In this document: piece after piece, positions 20,898 to 32,403 of the stretch
Layout: each line of letters opens with the position of its first letter
How positions within the stretch are numbered: position 1 is the first letter of the stretch
Assembly: GCA_011109175.1 (NCBI GenBank)
Contig: RDEW01000108.1
Location: 1-64,000, forward strand
From: Dicyema japonicum
Lineage: Eukaryota > Dicyemida > Rhombozoa > Dicyemidae
Length of the DNA stretch: 64,000 bases
Direction of reading: 5' to 3'
Notes under the pieces: generated by a model
Told to the model about the DNA's origin: nothing
Databases searched by the model: none
Seen by the model: only the letters and a program-made list of their open reading frames with translations
Translations under genes and position numbers: made by a program

Positions 20898-21524
20898 TTA
20901 AGTTTCTGTGTAGCACTCCGCTCCATGTGATATATTGGTCCACTTCATATCTTGTCTTGACTTGATCGCTTCCTTTCTAGAATCTCTCTGTATGGGAATC
21001 ATTTTCTTGTATGCATCTTTCATAGCAGGACATTCTCTGTAACGGACATTATGTCCTGGTCCTCCACAATTAATACAATTTGTCTCCACGTTTGGAGAAA
21101 ATTCACACACAACAAGATTGTGCTTCCCTCCACACTTGAGGCACCTCTTCTTCTCCATGCAATGTGCGGCGATATGACCAATTCGTTCGCAATTGTAGCA
21201 AATAGGAGGGAGCCTCTTAATCCATTCACACGGGATCTTGTTCGACCCAATGTAGAAGCCACAACATATCAGCGATGTTGTCTCCGAATTACTACTAACC
21301 GAGGCCTTCGCCATTGGCATAGGCTGCGATCCTCTTGACATTCGGGTTACCTTCGAAGTTGAGGGAGCCATCTCCTGAAGGTAATCAAAGAGGTCGTTCT
21401 CACTCACCCAAAAAGAAATGTTCCTGAAGACAATCTCAGACGGTCTTGTTAGGAGTGTTCTAAATTGGTATTTGTCAGTTCCAAACGGACAGGTTTCATT
21501 TATGGCCTTCATATAAATGGCCAT
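20898..21524 (-). CDS. LINE-3 ORF1, gag-like nucleic-acid-binding protein
   Basis: An open 208-codon frame, probably continuing N-terminally to about 21,586 after one frameshift (SFRLDFRNSSHMAIYM). It carries three cysteine/histidine knuckles: CYNCERIGHIAAHC, CLKCGGKHNLVVC and CINCGGPGHNVRYREC, in the region 21,200-21,020. Such proteins coat the retrotransposon RNA in a cytoplasmic particle. The N-terminal region has the ALLTRPSEI / VWVSENDLFDYLQ-type RRM-like spacing seen in Jockey gag proteins. It is the longest undamaged coding segment in the window, suggesting this copy is fairly young. Confidence 0.75.
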   Translation of the reverse strand: MAIYMKAINETCPFGTDKYQFRTLLTRPSEIVFRNISFWVSENDLFDYLQEMAPSTSKVTRMSRGSQPMPMAKASVSSNSETTSLICCGFYIGSNKIPCEWIKRLPPICYNCERIGHIAAHCMEKKRCLKCGGKHNLVVCEFSPNVETNCINCGGPGHNVRYRECPAMKDAYKKMIPIQRDSRKEAIKSRQDMKWTNISHGAECYTET

Positions 21525-21699
21525 GTGGGAACTGTTCCGGAAATCCAGTCGGAAGGAGCCCGGTCATCTAAGGCTCATCTTCAAAGATCCGTATTAGTCA
21601 TAATATTGTAGAATATTCGTAATTTTTATCGTACTCATAGTAGAATGAACTGTGATCAATAGAGTCCTGTTGTCTATAGAATCAGCTTGAGAAAGAAAA

Positions 21700-21865
21700 A
21701 AAAAAGACTATATATGACATACACCCGAGAAAAAGAAAAAAAGAAGTGAAAAGATTTCCTTGATTCTTCCTCGTCGATTAATAATTAATAACAGTTCTTT
21801 GCTTAAAATAAAGTGTGTGTTTCGCCTGAGAGGAACGATATCTGATATGGCTCCTCGAAATGCCC
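21700..21865 (+). repeat. SINE-A 3' part
   Basis: Plus-strand copy of the SINE-A body (AAAGAAGTGAAAAGATTTCC, then TTAATAACAGTTCTTTGC, then AATAAAGTGTGTG), lacking the tRNA head. Confidence 0.65.
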
Positions 21866-22521
21866 ATTGTTTTTTTTAATGTTTTACCTCAATGAGGTGA
21901 CATTTAAAAAAGAATTCCTCCTTCCTTATCTTGTCAACAGGATGGATAGAAAGGTCCTACAACATGTAAATTACACGCTAAAATTTAAATTCAATTAAAG
22001 ACAATTTATTAGGTAACAAAACAATAATATTTGGTGAAATGAATTTCATATAAAACTTAGTTTCGGTTTTGTTAGAGGGGATTTTGATGATGCCAATAAC
22101 ACAATGGTGTATATAGTTAAAGAGGTGTCGACTTTTCATATGTTAACGATTATAAAAGAATTCTTTCTCAAGATAAATAAAAAGTAATATAATTTATGTG
22201 CGGAAAACAAATGTTATAATTACGATATAAATCATAATATTTTTAAAACTGGAAAGATTTATTAAAAAAAATTTTAAATAGTTATAAAAAATTATCCGTC
22301 AAACATAGAGCTCACTTCAATTGATACACAAGGCGTTCGACTCGGCTATACAGGGTTATCATCAAATATGAGATCTAATGTTGCCTCTCACTATAGCAAA
22401 GGAACGAAGAAGCAATTCAAAAGTGTTTGTGAAAATCAAATATCCTTAAAGCATTAGATGGTGAATAGATCCGGTGATAAAAATTGTAATCCATTCATTT
22501 CAGTGTTTTCTTAGTTGTAAT
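21866..22521. other. AT-rich, no gene recognised
   Basis: A 22,300-22,450 segment has balanced composition but no frame I can assign. Confidence 0.4.
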
Positions 22522-22646
22522 ATGTAAATTCATTTCATTTCAGTCAGACAATAGGACTGTTTAATTTGTAACGGTTATGTAAATTCCCTTCAGTCAGACA
22601 ATAGGACTGTTTAATTTGTAACGGTTATGTAAATTCATTTCATTAC
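22522..22646. repeat. Short tandem duplication (50-55 bp units)
   Basis: The unit ATGTAAATTC..CAGTCAGACAATAGG..AACGGTT is present at 22,522-22,576 and 22,577-22,626, with a third partial start at 22,627. Within 22,545-22,626 the copies are identical. Confidence 0.9.
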
Positions 22647-23859
22647 ACAATGAAATCGACTAAATTTGTCAACAAGGATTCCAAAAAATTTTGTCTAGAA
22701 ATTAACATTGAACAAATTCACAAAAGACCAAATAATACTCGTACACGTGGAATTACTGAGTTTTTCATATGGTTGTAAAATAATTTGATATTTGTCAGAT
22801 TCTTGTCGTCTTGCTCTAACTTTACTTTTACTCAAATTTTATTTGTCTTGATTTTGGACAAACTCTACGATTTGAAAGAGTCAAACACACAATTCAAATG
22901 TTGCCGATGGAAAAATGTCAAAAAAGGATATCGAAGGATAACACAACTATTTCATGATAACTTTTCTGAAAAAAAGTAAATTTCAAAGTAGCAATAGAAA
23001 AAATTATGCATTAAGTATCGAACAAACAAATAGTGGAGAATTATCCATATTTATGGGTTAGCAAAATATATATATATTAGAAATTTTGATAACTGACTTC
23101 AACACTACTTGATTATCCAATAATCCAATAATATATAGAAGAAAATATATTACAATATAACAGCTAAAATAAAATATAGAACAAATAAAGCGACCACAAC
23201 AACGAGTAAAACTACACACGAATAATGAATAATGTATCATTAGGTTCGCCACATTGTAAAACAATTTTTAAAAATAAATAAATTAATAAATTAATCTATC
23301 TATAATTGAAGTATACTATAGTAACGGAGCGTATAAACATCGTTAAAAGTTGAGGTTCTGTTTCCCAAAGGAAATACCAGAAAAGTTAATGTAGATTATG
23401 AGATAGGCTGAGATGTCCTGGTAGTCTTCACGAAGAATTTTTTAATAACATTATGATTTTTGGCTTAATAATAAAAAATAGAGGAGACCACTCGGTATTT
23501 AAGTAAAGTTCGTCACTTATGCCTCTAGGTGTATTCCAAGAGAACAATATTTTTGCGTATAATCGCAGATTTGTTTTACCACCGATTGCATGAAACTAGT
23601 TGGTACCCAGCGAGATGTTGAGATGTTTTCCACTTTGGTAAGCATGTAAAAAAGGCGATAAATTCTGTTCTAGGATCGACCAGACCTCTGATGACGGAAT
23701 CTTATCGAGTTTTCGACATTCGAAATAAGTATGGTGACACAGTTGCTTACCTTTTTTAACTTGTAAACGTACGTGGTTGAGTTACTATTACTTTAATAGT
23801 TGAATTACAGTTTCTCATTTGTAGTTTGCAATTTCTTTCTCAAGAAATGTCTGTCACTA
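22647..23859. other. AT-rich, no gene recognised
   Basis: Contains a 64-codon plus-strand open piece (22,785-22,979) and scattered short ones, none with a family signature. Confidence 0.4.
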
Positions 23860-25205
23860 CACGACTCTATTTGCAGTCGTATTCAAAAGGCGATTGATAA
23901 CCATGGATTAAATCCAGCTTGGATTTGCTGTGGAATAATCTTTTTGATTCCAAAGATTGGCAGTCCGAAGTCTCTGACAGATTATCGTCCGATAACTTGT
24001 ATGTTCACCATATACAAATTGATGACAGATTAGTGTCGAATGAGTTCAGAATTTTTGTCGAGGTTAACTTTATTCTATCCAGCATTCAATCTGGAACTAC
24101 ATGGAACTACCAGGGTGCTAAGGACAAAGATTTGATTTAAAACAGTCTTTGTATCCTCATTGGACTCATTTATGTGAATGTGCAAAAGCATTTGATTCTG
24201 TTGATCATATCTACTTTATCGAGTATGGCCTTTGTTAGCCTTTGTGGTTCACTCAGTTTGTTGAGTCGGTCATAAACACGTGGAGTATTCTTATTCATTA
24301 TAACAAAGAATTGTGTCCAATCCTAAATGTGGCCATCATTTACGAAGAGGTTTGTTTTATTACGAGTCACTTTATGTTCATTGATGGAATTTAAAAGATT
24401 AACTTAAAAGCACTTAAGTCCTTTTCAAGGCAATTGATAACCCTTATGTTGGTGTTAAATCTTCAACAATATTGTTAAACTATGGTAATAATGCACAAAA
24501 AAGTAGGACATTTAATACATGAATTTATTTTAGAGTAGATCTAAGATGTATAAAATCAACGAGAAGGGTTATGGCTAAGACAAAAGATGTGTAAGTCAAT
24601 ATGATGCATATATGTTGATTTCTAAATGAGGGAGTATTTTCAGTTTAGGGTGAAAATCTTTTGCCACACTCATACCGATTCGGGGATCAGATTGACTGTT
24701 TTGGCCTGCACCCACTATTCTGCAGGAATACTGTGGGCAGATCTCCTAGACGAATAGACTTGAACGAAGTCGTTAAACGAGCTTTGGACGTTGCCGTGCA
24801 TTCTTCTATGCCCGAAACTGTCGGCCTCTGCAGACGTGAAGGGGAACGATCAGATTGGACGACAACTTTTTATCTGGGAAGTCACCTGCACCGCCACATT
24901 CGTCCCTTGCAACCTACATCAAAGTGCCTCTTGAGTTTGATATGCCGTTAAGGAAGCCGAGAAATCAAAACGAGCAAAATACACGATCCTACCTTAGGAT
25001 GTTTTGTTTTTGCTCATCTCGCAGTTGAAACATCCGGTTCTCTTGCAATTTCGACGCTGATATTCCTGGGTCGCCTAAGGAACCGGATATCTACACGCAA
25101 AGGAGATCTCAGTGATTGCTGCTGGCCATTTGAGCAAATCTCGCTCGCTACCCTGAAAGGGAGTTGCCACGCAATTGGAACGGCTACTGTATGACCCTCG
25201 GTTGA
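23860..25205 (+). mobile_element. R2-like LINE: RT fragment followed by REL-type C-terminal domain
   Basis: The RT part (23,880-24,440) reads IDNHGLNPAWICCGIIFLIP, KIGSPKSLTDYRPITCM, FTIYKLMTD, then FVEVNFILSSIQSGT and CAKAFDSVDHIYFIEY in shifting frames. The phrases YRPITC, TIYKL and a K-A-F-D-S block are typical of R2/HERO-type RTs and differ from LINE-1 to LINE-3. The downstream domain (24,661-25,205) has RIDLNEVVKRALDVA, GLCRREGERSDW, RAKYTILP, LAVETSGSL, GRLRNRISTRKGDL and LATLKGSCHAIGTA. YADD is not found between them. This is the only place where the scattered REL-like domain lies next to an RT, which supports its origin. Confidence 0.6.
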
Positions 25206-25359
25206 TGTTTTTTTAATAAATTAAATTTCTCGTTTAGAGTCAACATGAAGAATCATATTCTAATATTAACAAAAATACTATCAAACCTGTCTCAATTTTC
25301 TCATAAAAAATATATGTTTCAACCTGATAAATCCTTACATTTCACCTAACCATGGGATC
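25206..25359. other. AT-rich spacer
   Basis: Nothing recognised. Confidence 0.5.
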
Positions 25360-26280
25360 CTCATATTCTTTGATAACTTGGGTTTTTTGGTAACCATTTC
25401 TTTTTGGGCGACCTAAATGCAATAAATCCATTGTGGCTCAAGATCTCGAATAAATCTGGAATATTCATTGAAGATAATCTGGACAAATAATTCATTCTAA
25501 TCACCCAAAAAAGTCACACCAAAAGCCCGAACAAGAAATGCACACTTCTACCTCTACAGACATCACTCTGCTAATATAATGATGCAACATGGAAGTCTAT
25601 ATGTCCTTCATTCAGAGAATAGTCCGATTCTGATCGAGTAAAGACTTCTTCGGCTAATTGGACTATCTACCCTAGAATATTAAATGAGCTAAATTCGAAA
25701 AATCAACAAGTAAATGAAAGGAGTTCATTTCATCCATAGAACACAAAACTGAAAATAAAATTTATGGATGACTAGCATATCTCTACATAGACCTGCATTA
25801 ACGGGGCACTTAAAAAGGTAGAAAAACAATCAATCAAATAACCTCATTATGCAAAAATCATTTACCTTGTATATAAAAAAACAAAAAGCAAAATCAATTC
25901 TCTAAATAATCAAAATCGAATAATGTGTCTAAATTCTTCTGAAAACGTTATTTTGTTAACTAAAAATTATTTTCCTCGAAGGAAAATAACATCTAGATCT
26001 ACCGTCTAAATCTTTGAAATATTTATACTTTGACTAATATCTTCAGTTAACACCAAACAAAATCACGTCACAAATGCATGAAAGAGGCTAGAATTATTCC
26101 CGTATGAAAACAAACAAACCCGGAAACAGACCAACCAGGTATATACAAATATCTCTTCCCCCTATTATTTATAAAATAATAAAAAATCATCAACGGGTTC
26201 CTTGTTCTTTCCTTTCAGTTATACAGTAGGCTTTCGGAAATTCCGTTCCACATTGAGTTTCTGTATATTCAAATGAGATA
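25360..26280 (+). mobile_element. Jockey-like LINE fragment: endonuclease and RT start
   Basis: FFLGDLNAINPLWLKISNKS (25,406-25,465) is the endonuclease GDxNA motif; a SPILIE segment at 25,623 corresponds to the end of the SDH motif. RT entry follows at 26,115-26,260 in broken frames (KPGNRPTR, YRPISL-like IYKYLFPLL, then VGFRKFRS). The element is shrunk by deletions and stops. It may be a diverged LINE-1. Confidence 0.5.
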
Positions 26281-26590
26281 ATTGGAAAATAAAGTTTTTT
26301 GTTAAGAAAGCATTATATGACAATAAATAGCTTTCTTTGTTCTGTTAGCTCGATTATTTTTCCTAATTTGATAAGCAATATATTTATGTTAGCTATGAAT
26401 GAAATAAAATCTAAAACTTTATATCAACTGTCACCAAAACGTATTGTGAGAAAGTATGAGAATAAAGTCATCTTTAAAGCAGCAAACAAAAAATCGATTC
26501 AAGGGAATCCAATAAACACTAAAATTACATCACCATAAATACATTGCGACATCAAGGTAATAATTGCATTCCAGGGTATCTTATAAGAGA
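26281..26590 (+). other. Unassigned open segment
   Basis: A 79-codon plus-strand frame (26,299-26,538) rich in Lys, Ile and Asn; probably chance in AT-rich DNA. Confidence 0.2.
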
Positions 26591-27385
26591 GATTGGAACG
26601 AATCAATAGATAACAGTAATTTACTAATGTTGTGGCATCAAAAAAGAGTTGATGAGATCAAATCCAGCGAGGAGGTAAGCTTCATTGAATTGATAATTTC
26701 TGTCCAACCCTACTGCCGTTCTTGGATTATCGCATGAAACCAGAACATCATAAAGTAGTCTGATTCGTTCGATTGGAAGTTAATTTTATTAAATTCTCAA
26801 TTCCCAATCACTTCTTTGTATTATTTGTAATATTTCTTTAAATCTTCTCATTGAGTAATGAGCATTACATTATTATCATTTTCAATGTTTTCATGAGATA
26901 TTATTCGATATCTTTAATTTAAAACATTTCAACCTTGCTTATTGAACTTATCGCTTATTCTTGTTCCTCAATGGAAAATGTCTTTTCATCTTCATTTGTG
27001 ATGAAGACATAGGCCAAAAATGGTGCAGTGACAAGTCTAACTTGTTATCTTGGAAGATTTAATATACAAGTTAAGTTAAAGATATTTGCGGACTTCTATG
27101 ATCATGGTGTCTGCACCAAAAAATCAAAATATTCTGAAGTCTCGATAAACAAAAACGGATAACTGAAATTGGAAGCTTACACGATGGTTCTTTCTGAAAA
27201 ATTCTCTAATTCAGTGGCGAATACTTGGAAAAAATATTTCCCAGTCTGACTGATGGAACTTAATAAAACACTAGACACCTGCGCACATGGTCTAGCTCCT
27301 GTTGAGGGCCTGTTGCGAGCTTGGACTATTTGACAAACGACGCTAAGTCTCTTTTGGGACCTCCACAACCCGGATATGTGCACTT
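26590..27385 (-). CDS. Unidentified coding-like segments
   Basis: I do not recognise this locus. On the minus strand an open 68-codon piece (27,383-27,177) contains RLSVVCQIVQARNRP, SSVLLSSISQTGKYFF and FATELENFSERTIV. Further down come FLAYVFITNEDEKTFSIEEQ (about 27,030-26,965) and the frame ERIRLLYDVLVSC, GLDRNYQFNEAYLLAGFDLI and NSFLMPQH (26,775-26,640), which ends at a possible GTAA donor. The residue composition is that of a globular host protein and none of it repeats in the window. Whether the pieces belong to one gene is uncertain. Confidence 0.3.
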
Positions 27386-27841
27386 ATTAAAGCTCAATGT
27401 TGTATGTATATATGTGAAACAATAACTCAGGTGTCTAGTTTTGATTCAAATTGCTTAGGAGACTTGAAATAAGTATTTTATTATTGCATTTCGTTAAAAT
27501 AAGGATTAAATAAACAGTTTAAAAAATCAAGTTTTGATTTTTTACCCACGTGGATAGTCTCCTATTGTCCCCATCTCCGGGTCTCTGGGATCTTGTATAA
27601 GTGCCTAGAAATGGTTAAAGTTGAAAGTTTTTGAAATTATCATTTAAGGTCAAGCCACTTGACAGGAATGATATTGATCGAAATTATAAGACACTCAAAG
27701 TCTTCATATCTAGTTCACTCACTTTTTCGGAATTGTATTTAATTGTTCAAAACTTTTTTTACAATTAAAATTTCTAATTTATCCGGGGGTTATTTTGCCA
27801 CATACAACACTGAGCTTTAATAAATATATAAAATAAAATTT
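27386..27841. other. AT-rich, no gene recognised
   Basis: Nothing supportable. Confidence 0.5.
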
Positions 27842-28075
27842 ATTCCAAAGACCAAGGGTAACCAAACTAACTAACTCCTTAATCCTGACACGTTCCAGCG
27901 TTCCAGAACATGTCTCTCGGAAACGAAATTGTCCCCGAAGAATACGTGGATCCTTTCCTGATGTCGGCCAGACATTGGGCGTCTCCTCAGTAAGGTGGAT
28001 CCAATTACAGCATCGAAGGAAAGGAAAATAATTATTGACCAACTAGCCACATAGCACCACATGGTGCCACGTGGC
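27842..28075 (-). repeat. SINE-C copy
   Basis: Complete SINE-C from the tail (TTCCAAAGACCAAGGGTAAC on the plus strand) to the head (GGTGCCACGTGGC). The central block reads GGCGTCTCCTCAGTAAGGTG in reverse sense. Confidence 0.8.
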
Positions 28076-28299
28076 TAAATTTTTAATATTTATATAGAAT
28101 ATAGATATTACAGAAATATCAGTGGTTATTAAAAATATTATGAGAAACCTCTAAAGTTATCAGTTCTACTTAGTAATCTAAGGTTCAGTGGAATAATACC
28201 CTTTCATAGAGAGGGTAGTAATGGTTCCACTAGTAAACGTGCAGGTCACAAACTTTATTTTTAGAGGAGAAGAAATTTTTAATTAATTATTAGTAGGAA
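28076..28299. other. AT-rich spacer
   Basis: Nothing recognised. Confidence 0.5.
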
Positions 28300-28740
28300 G
28301 GGAACTAGGCATCAAAAATGTTATTAACCTCTATTTGCAAACACTTTGGACCTCAGGTACGGGCCATATTATTAGACTGTACAAAGATCTCTCAACTACC
28401 ATACGCTACCTAATATATGGAAGAACTCCCTGATTACGCCAATTCTAAAGCCTGGAAAAACAATTTATCCGACCAACGATGACGTATGCAAGTCCTTCAT
28501 GGGCAATGCAAATGTCACGATCTTCCTTATTGAAATTATCTGCAATCGAGGAGACTGCAATAAAGTTAATTGGACCAGATCACAATATCCAACCCATTGA
28601 AAACTTTTTAATCGAACTACAACGGAAACTATTAAAGGAGGCTGTTCTACCGAGCTGCCCTCTATTCCAAATACTGTCACATGGGCCAAGCGATACCTAT
28701 GGGCTGCCTGTTACATTAACCTTGAACCAAGTTTAACTTC
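28300..28740 (+). mobile_element. Jockey-like LINE fragment with internal deletion
   Basis: LPNIWKNSLITPILKPGK (28,405-28,460) is the pre-RT motif. It jumps directly to IRPTMTYASPSWAMQMS and LSAIEETAIKLI (28,470-28,570), the post-RT motif normally about 250 residues further on. The RT core is therefore deleted. Confidence 0.65.
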
Positions 28741-28940
28741 AATTAATTTTATAAATGATTTATTAACCACAAAAAATTAAATTTAAGTAACTTTATTCAG
28801 TCTACTCATTAATACAGTCGATATGTCTCCTTTCAAATTTTTTATCTATCAAATTTAATCTGTTCGCATTCGGACAGAAATTATCTGATTGGGAATTATC
28901 TAGATATAAATTTTGTAAATCAAACTACGTTAATTTTCAA
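28741..28940. other. AT-rich spacer
   Basis: Nothing recognised. Confidence 0.4.
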
Positions 28941-29720
28941 TAGATTCTGGTGTCAAACAATTAACCAAATCGTCAATTTGTTCTGGAATCGCACATAACC
29001 ATGAATTATTGAATTTATTCCCTTAATTCCTCGATATCCTTCGAAAGGACTTTCGTTAGAAAATGAATGGACCGATATGTTATAACTGTAGACACCACTT
29101 TCTAATTTATCAAGCCACTTTTTTTCACTGTTATCCAGCATTTTTGACAACTTCCTCGCGATCGTCTGATTAAATCTTTTGACAATTCCTTGTGCTCGTG
29201 GATTGTTAGGCCTTCCGTGAATTGGCTTAATGTTAAAAGCTTCGCAAAGTTTTGTTATTTATTGATTTTTAAATTCAGAACCATTGTCCGACTGAAGAAA
29301 TTTACATGGCCCATTCAAGCGGAACAAAGATCTTAAGTTTTCACATACTTCTTTACCAGACTTATTATAGAGTGGTCGTACAAAAGCGAATCTATAAATT
29401 AAAAAAAACAGCCTACTATATATGTCAATGACCGTTAAAATCCATTTGAAATTTTCATTTAATGTTGAAAATTTTTTCAGGTCTATTAGATCTACCTGAA
29501 AACGTTCATTTGGAGAAGCAAACACATGGTGATTTATATTTCCAATTTCAGTTGATTTAAGATACATTCTAAAATTATTGCAAATTTACAATACATGTCA
29601 TTGATAATAGAAAAATTCTCTATCTTTTTTAAAAGCCTATATTTTCTGTGCCTCGGAAGATTTTCGGGAAATTTATCATGCAAAGCATTTTTTAAAGTTT
29701 GTTATTCAACGCAATCTTTC
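28941..29720 (-). pseudogene. Integrase-core (rve) protein, Ginger/KRBA2- or Gypsy-type
   Basis: A DDE integrase on the minus strand. The 29,567-29,259 frame contains NERFQVDLIDL (first catalytic Asp), WILTVIDIYSRLFFLI, VRPLYNKSGKEVCENL and FLQSDNGSEFKNQ (second catalytic Asp with the DNGxEF motif). Past a stop the 29,180-28,953 frame gives RKLSKMLDNSEKKWLDKLES, then NISVHSFSNESPFEGYRG, where the third catalytic Glu falls just upstream (G(I/R)xQG..E region, degenerate). Integrase-only elements of this kind (Ginger, KRBA2-like) resemble Gypsy integrases. No gag, protease or RT lies alongside, so an integrase-type DNA transposon or a lone LTR-element remnant are both possible. One TAA and one frameshift break it. 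Confidence 0.6.
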
Positions 29721-29994
29721 ACAAAACCCTTGTAAGAAGCCATTCCAACAAAATAATCTTCCATGCTATAAATCACGCTAGAAATCTAGGTTTACCGCTA
29801 TAAAAAATAAAATCTTTATAATCATAACATTTATGAATAAAAAACTAATTTAACAGGATTAAATCACGATATAAATCGGATATACAAAATTAAATGTCGG
29901 ATAATCAAAAGACCTTTTCAAGGTCGAAAAAATGTAACAGGCTGCCCATGAGTTACGCGCCACCCATGTGACATACTATCGAATTATCTACAAT
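29721..29994. other. AT-rich spacer
   Basis: Nothing recognised. Confidence 0.4.
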
Positions 29995-30162
29995 CATACA
30001 AAATTTTAACCCGATGCCATGTCCAATGAGAAGAGCTGTCCAGGATTCTCGACCCCGCCGGACTCGTCCTCACCTTTGTCGGTCTTGGATCACTTAGTTA
30101 GATGAGAACTTTTATTTCTTTCTCTTTGACCCAGTGATCCTGGGGGTAATAATAATAATAAA
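29995..30162 (+). mobile_element. LINE-1 3' end fragment
   Basis: Carries a degenerate C-terminus ending near GGATCAC-TTAG (30,086), a T-rich 3' UTR and an (AAT)n tail at 30,150-30,162. Confidence 0.5.
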
Positions 30163-31315
30163 GCCTGGAAAACCAAAAGACGTTCTCTCTTCTTACCGCC
30201 CCGTCTCAATAACTTGTTTATCGAAAATGTTGGAAAAGCTTGCATTAATGTGTATCTCTCCTGTTCTACATCTATCAGAATTTCAACATGGATTCAGGGC
30301 AGACCGTTCTACAACGACTCGATTGGGTTCTATCTCTCAGTTTATTACTGACAGCTTCAACATGAGAACACACTTACGGATGGCCTTAGAATCAATCGAC
30401 ATACAGAAGGCCTTTGATTCTGTTCCGAAAAAACTCTTAACGCATAAGATTTTTAATTCGAAATACATCCGAACATCAAGCTATGGCTGGAAAATTTCTT
30501 AACTGGGCGACGCGGAAAGGTCCGGATTGACAAAACCACTTCAAAATCAAGATTACTCCTCCTTTTCAACCTATTTTTACATAATTTACCTACTACCAAT
30601 GACCAGGACACTATGTTTTTATCCTATGCGGACGACCTAATTATCGCTCCAAGAGATAAATCTCCTTCAGTGGCTGTAGCAATTGTTCAGTCACACCTAA
30701 ACCGGGTATGTGACTGGCTATCTGCAAATATGTTATGTGTGTCAGCACATAAATCCCAGTTCACCATTTTTACTACTGATCGAAGATTTAAGGATAAACT
30801 CGAACTGCTCTTTGGAGATACTTCATCCTTTCTACGCGTACGTAGTTTTCGACTATCTAATGATGTTCTCGAGTCACGTGGAGGAGGTGCTTGCCAAGTG
30901 TCTTCGGAAATAAAACATTTTAAAAGCGATCATAAATGAGAGCCTCTTCCCCCTGCTGCTTGCGTAAACAAGGTCTACCAACAAGTCATTGTTCCTACTT
31001 TATTGGCGGCCTCTTTCTGAGGAGGCGACGTTGAGGAATGGCCAGGGCTTCCTATGTTTTTGCAAGGAACTGAGAAACCCATTAAAGGAAAAAGTGGCCC
31101 ATGCAGAGGAATTTCGGTCGATTATAAAAAAGTGCACGATGATTGAATTCTTATGCAGAAGGAAAAGAAATCGCTTCCGGAATGCGGTTGGGTCATCAGA
31201 ATACCAGGCGAAGAGAATTCGGATGTTTTTGGAGGCTGGGATCACCTAATTAGTCAGTTTTGACCTATTTTTCTTGGTGGTTTTGGAGTTAAATAAATAA
31301 ATTAAATTAAATAAA
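30163..31315 (+). mobile_element. LINE-1 RT-containing fragment
   Basis: From 30,163: KPGKPKDVLSSYRPVSITCL, SKMLEKLAL, FQHGFRADRSTTTRLGSI, ESIDIQKAFDSVPKKLLTHK (catalytic Asp block), then LSYADDLIIAPRDKS (30,619-30,660) with an intact YADD, CDWLSANMLCVSAHKSQ and the C-terminus ending in MFLEAGIT-stop at 31,249, followed by a TTAAATAAATAAATTAAA tail. A deletion between 30,530 and 30,600 removes the GVPQG motif. The related 53-55 kb copy retains it. Confidence 0.8.
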
Positions 31316-31500
31316 TTAAAAAATCGCACCTCGTTGAGAAAAACTGCATGTCTACAAGGCTAGCCATGTTTCTCATATGCATGCGCCTCGTGGAGACCGT
31401 CCATATCATGGACAAATAAGAGACAAATTGAGGAAATACATAAAAGGGCTTATTTTAATATCAAGAAGCCAAAAAATGATTCCAAATGAATATTATCACT
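31316..31500 (+). mobile_element. LINE-1 C-terminal fragment
   Basis: TACLQGYACFSYACASWRP and SISWTNKRQIEEIHKRAYF-like frames match the IEPCFSYACASWGPS segment at 5,760-5,850. Confidence 0.5.
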
Positions 31501-32170
31501 GATTATAAAATCTACTCTTATCGTAATCGAGTTGAGATTCCACACTAAAATAACCCAAAGTACTACTTTTAGTATAAACACTTAATCGATTTAAAGGCGT
31601 CACAATAAATAAAGCATTGAAGGCAATACGAACAGCATCACTGGTAGTTATGGGTGGGGATTTAGTAAGTCTATAAGTGATATGAATATATTACGGGGAG
31701 GATATCTTATCCATAATCATTTTCTGAGAAGGTCCAATACAACATATGCTGTCTATGAATATATTCGCTTTGTCGTCTAATTTGATCATTTTAGAGAAGC
31801 CCGCTTCAAGTCCGACAATTATGACATCCTGGAATATAAAAATTCAACACCGTGCATTGTGATCGACTGACCATGTACGCTCTAAATTTGTTGGTAAAGT
31901 TGGTTATTGATATGTTGTATCGATATCGTTGAAAATATTGACTATTATTTATAATAACGTGAACTGGGCATAATTTACTGATATGTTGTATAACTCTATA
32001 ATTTCATGTGCTATTCCGACCATTCCAACGGCGAAAGACAGTGTGATTTGATATATTCTATAGCAAAGTTCGTCGCCATCAAAAAATCATTAAAAGGTTC
32101 ATTGAGGAACATCATTTTCCATGACAGAATTAAAGGCAATTATCACTGAATTTGAATACTGAAATGCTAC
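31501..32170 (-). CDS. Unidentified coding-like segments
   Basis: I cannot name this gene. Minus-strand pieces: NSVIIAFNSVMENDVPQ, FFDGDELCYRIYQITLSF and AVGMVGIAHEIIELYNISV (32,165-31,975), then VIIVGLEAGFSKMIKLDD, KANIFIDSICCIGPSQ, SDAVRIAFNALFIVTPLNRL and GYFSVESQLDY (31,830-31,520). Stops and frame changes separate them. The pattern recalls a proteasome beta-type fold (hydrophobic strand, DD/D, then an amphipathic helix), but I see no decisive motif and do not assign it. Confidence 0.25.
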
Positions 32171-32403
32171 TATTGCATTAGTCATCATTTGTAATTATTA
32201 TTCAATCATTTTTTTAATTTAGTTACATGGTTTTCCGAATTATTTTAATGAAATCATGAAATTTGATTTAAAAAATATAAAATTTGTTTTTTTAGATACT
32301 CTCATTTTAATAATTTTATTATATTCTACTTTAAATTCTATATTTTTGTAATATTTTGGAATTTCAGCACTGCGACAAAATTTAAATCAATATTTCTTAG
32401 TGG
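32171..32403. other. AT-rich spacer
   Basis: Nothing recognised. Confidence 0.5.

Larger units (their letters stand above)
17826..21600 (-). mobile_element. LINE-3, near full-length Jockey-like retrotransposon, with a nested RTE fragment
   Basis: The minus strand holds, in order, a gag-like ORF1 with CCHC knuckles (about 21,586-20,898), an AP endonuclease (20,825-20,220), a linker and RT (19,643-18,345) and the C-terminus (18,120-17,829). This is the ORF1/ORF2 order of Jockey-clade LINEs. The RT is split by an opposite-strand RTE fragment (18,526-18,894); on removing it the frame runs GGRYSDG to KSINGISFKRRVPQGSI. The YADDILILDSS motif lies near 18,388. Several one-base losses and stops disrupt ORF2, while ORF1 is open over 208 codons. 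Partial copies lie at 8.0, 32.4-34.0 and 45.85-47.0 kb. Confidence 0.85.

Noticed and set aside
26299-26538. 79-codon plus-strand ORF as a gene
   Set aside because: Lys/Ile/Asn-rich, in AT-rich DNA, without motif or neighbour support.
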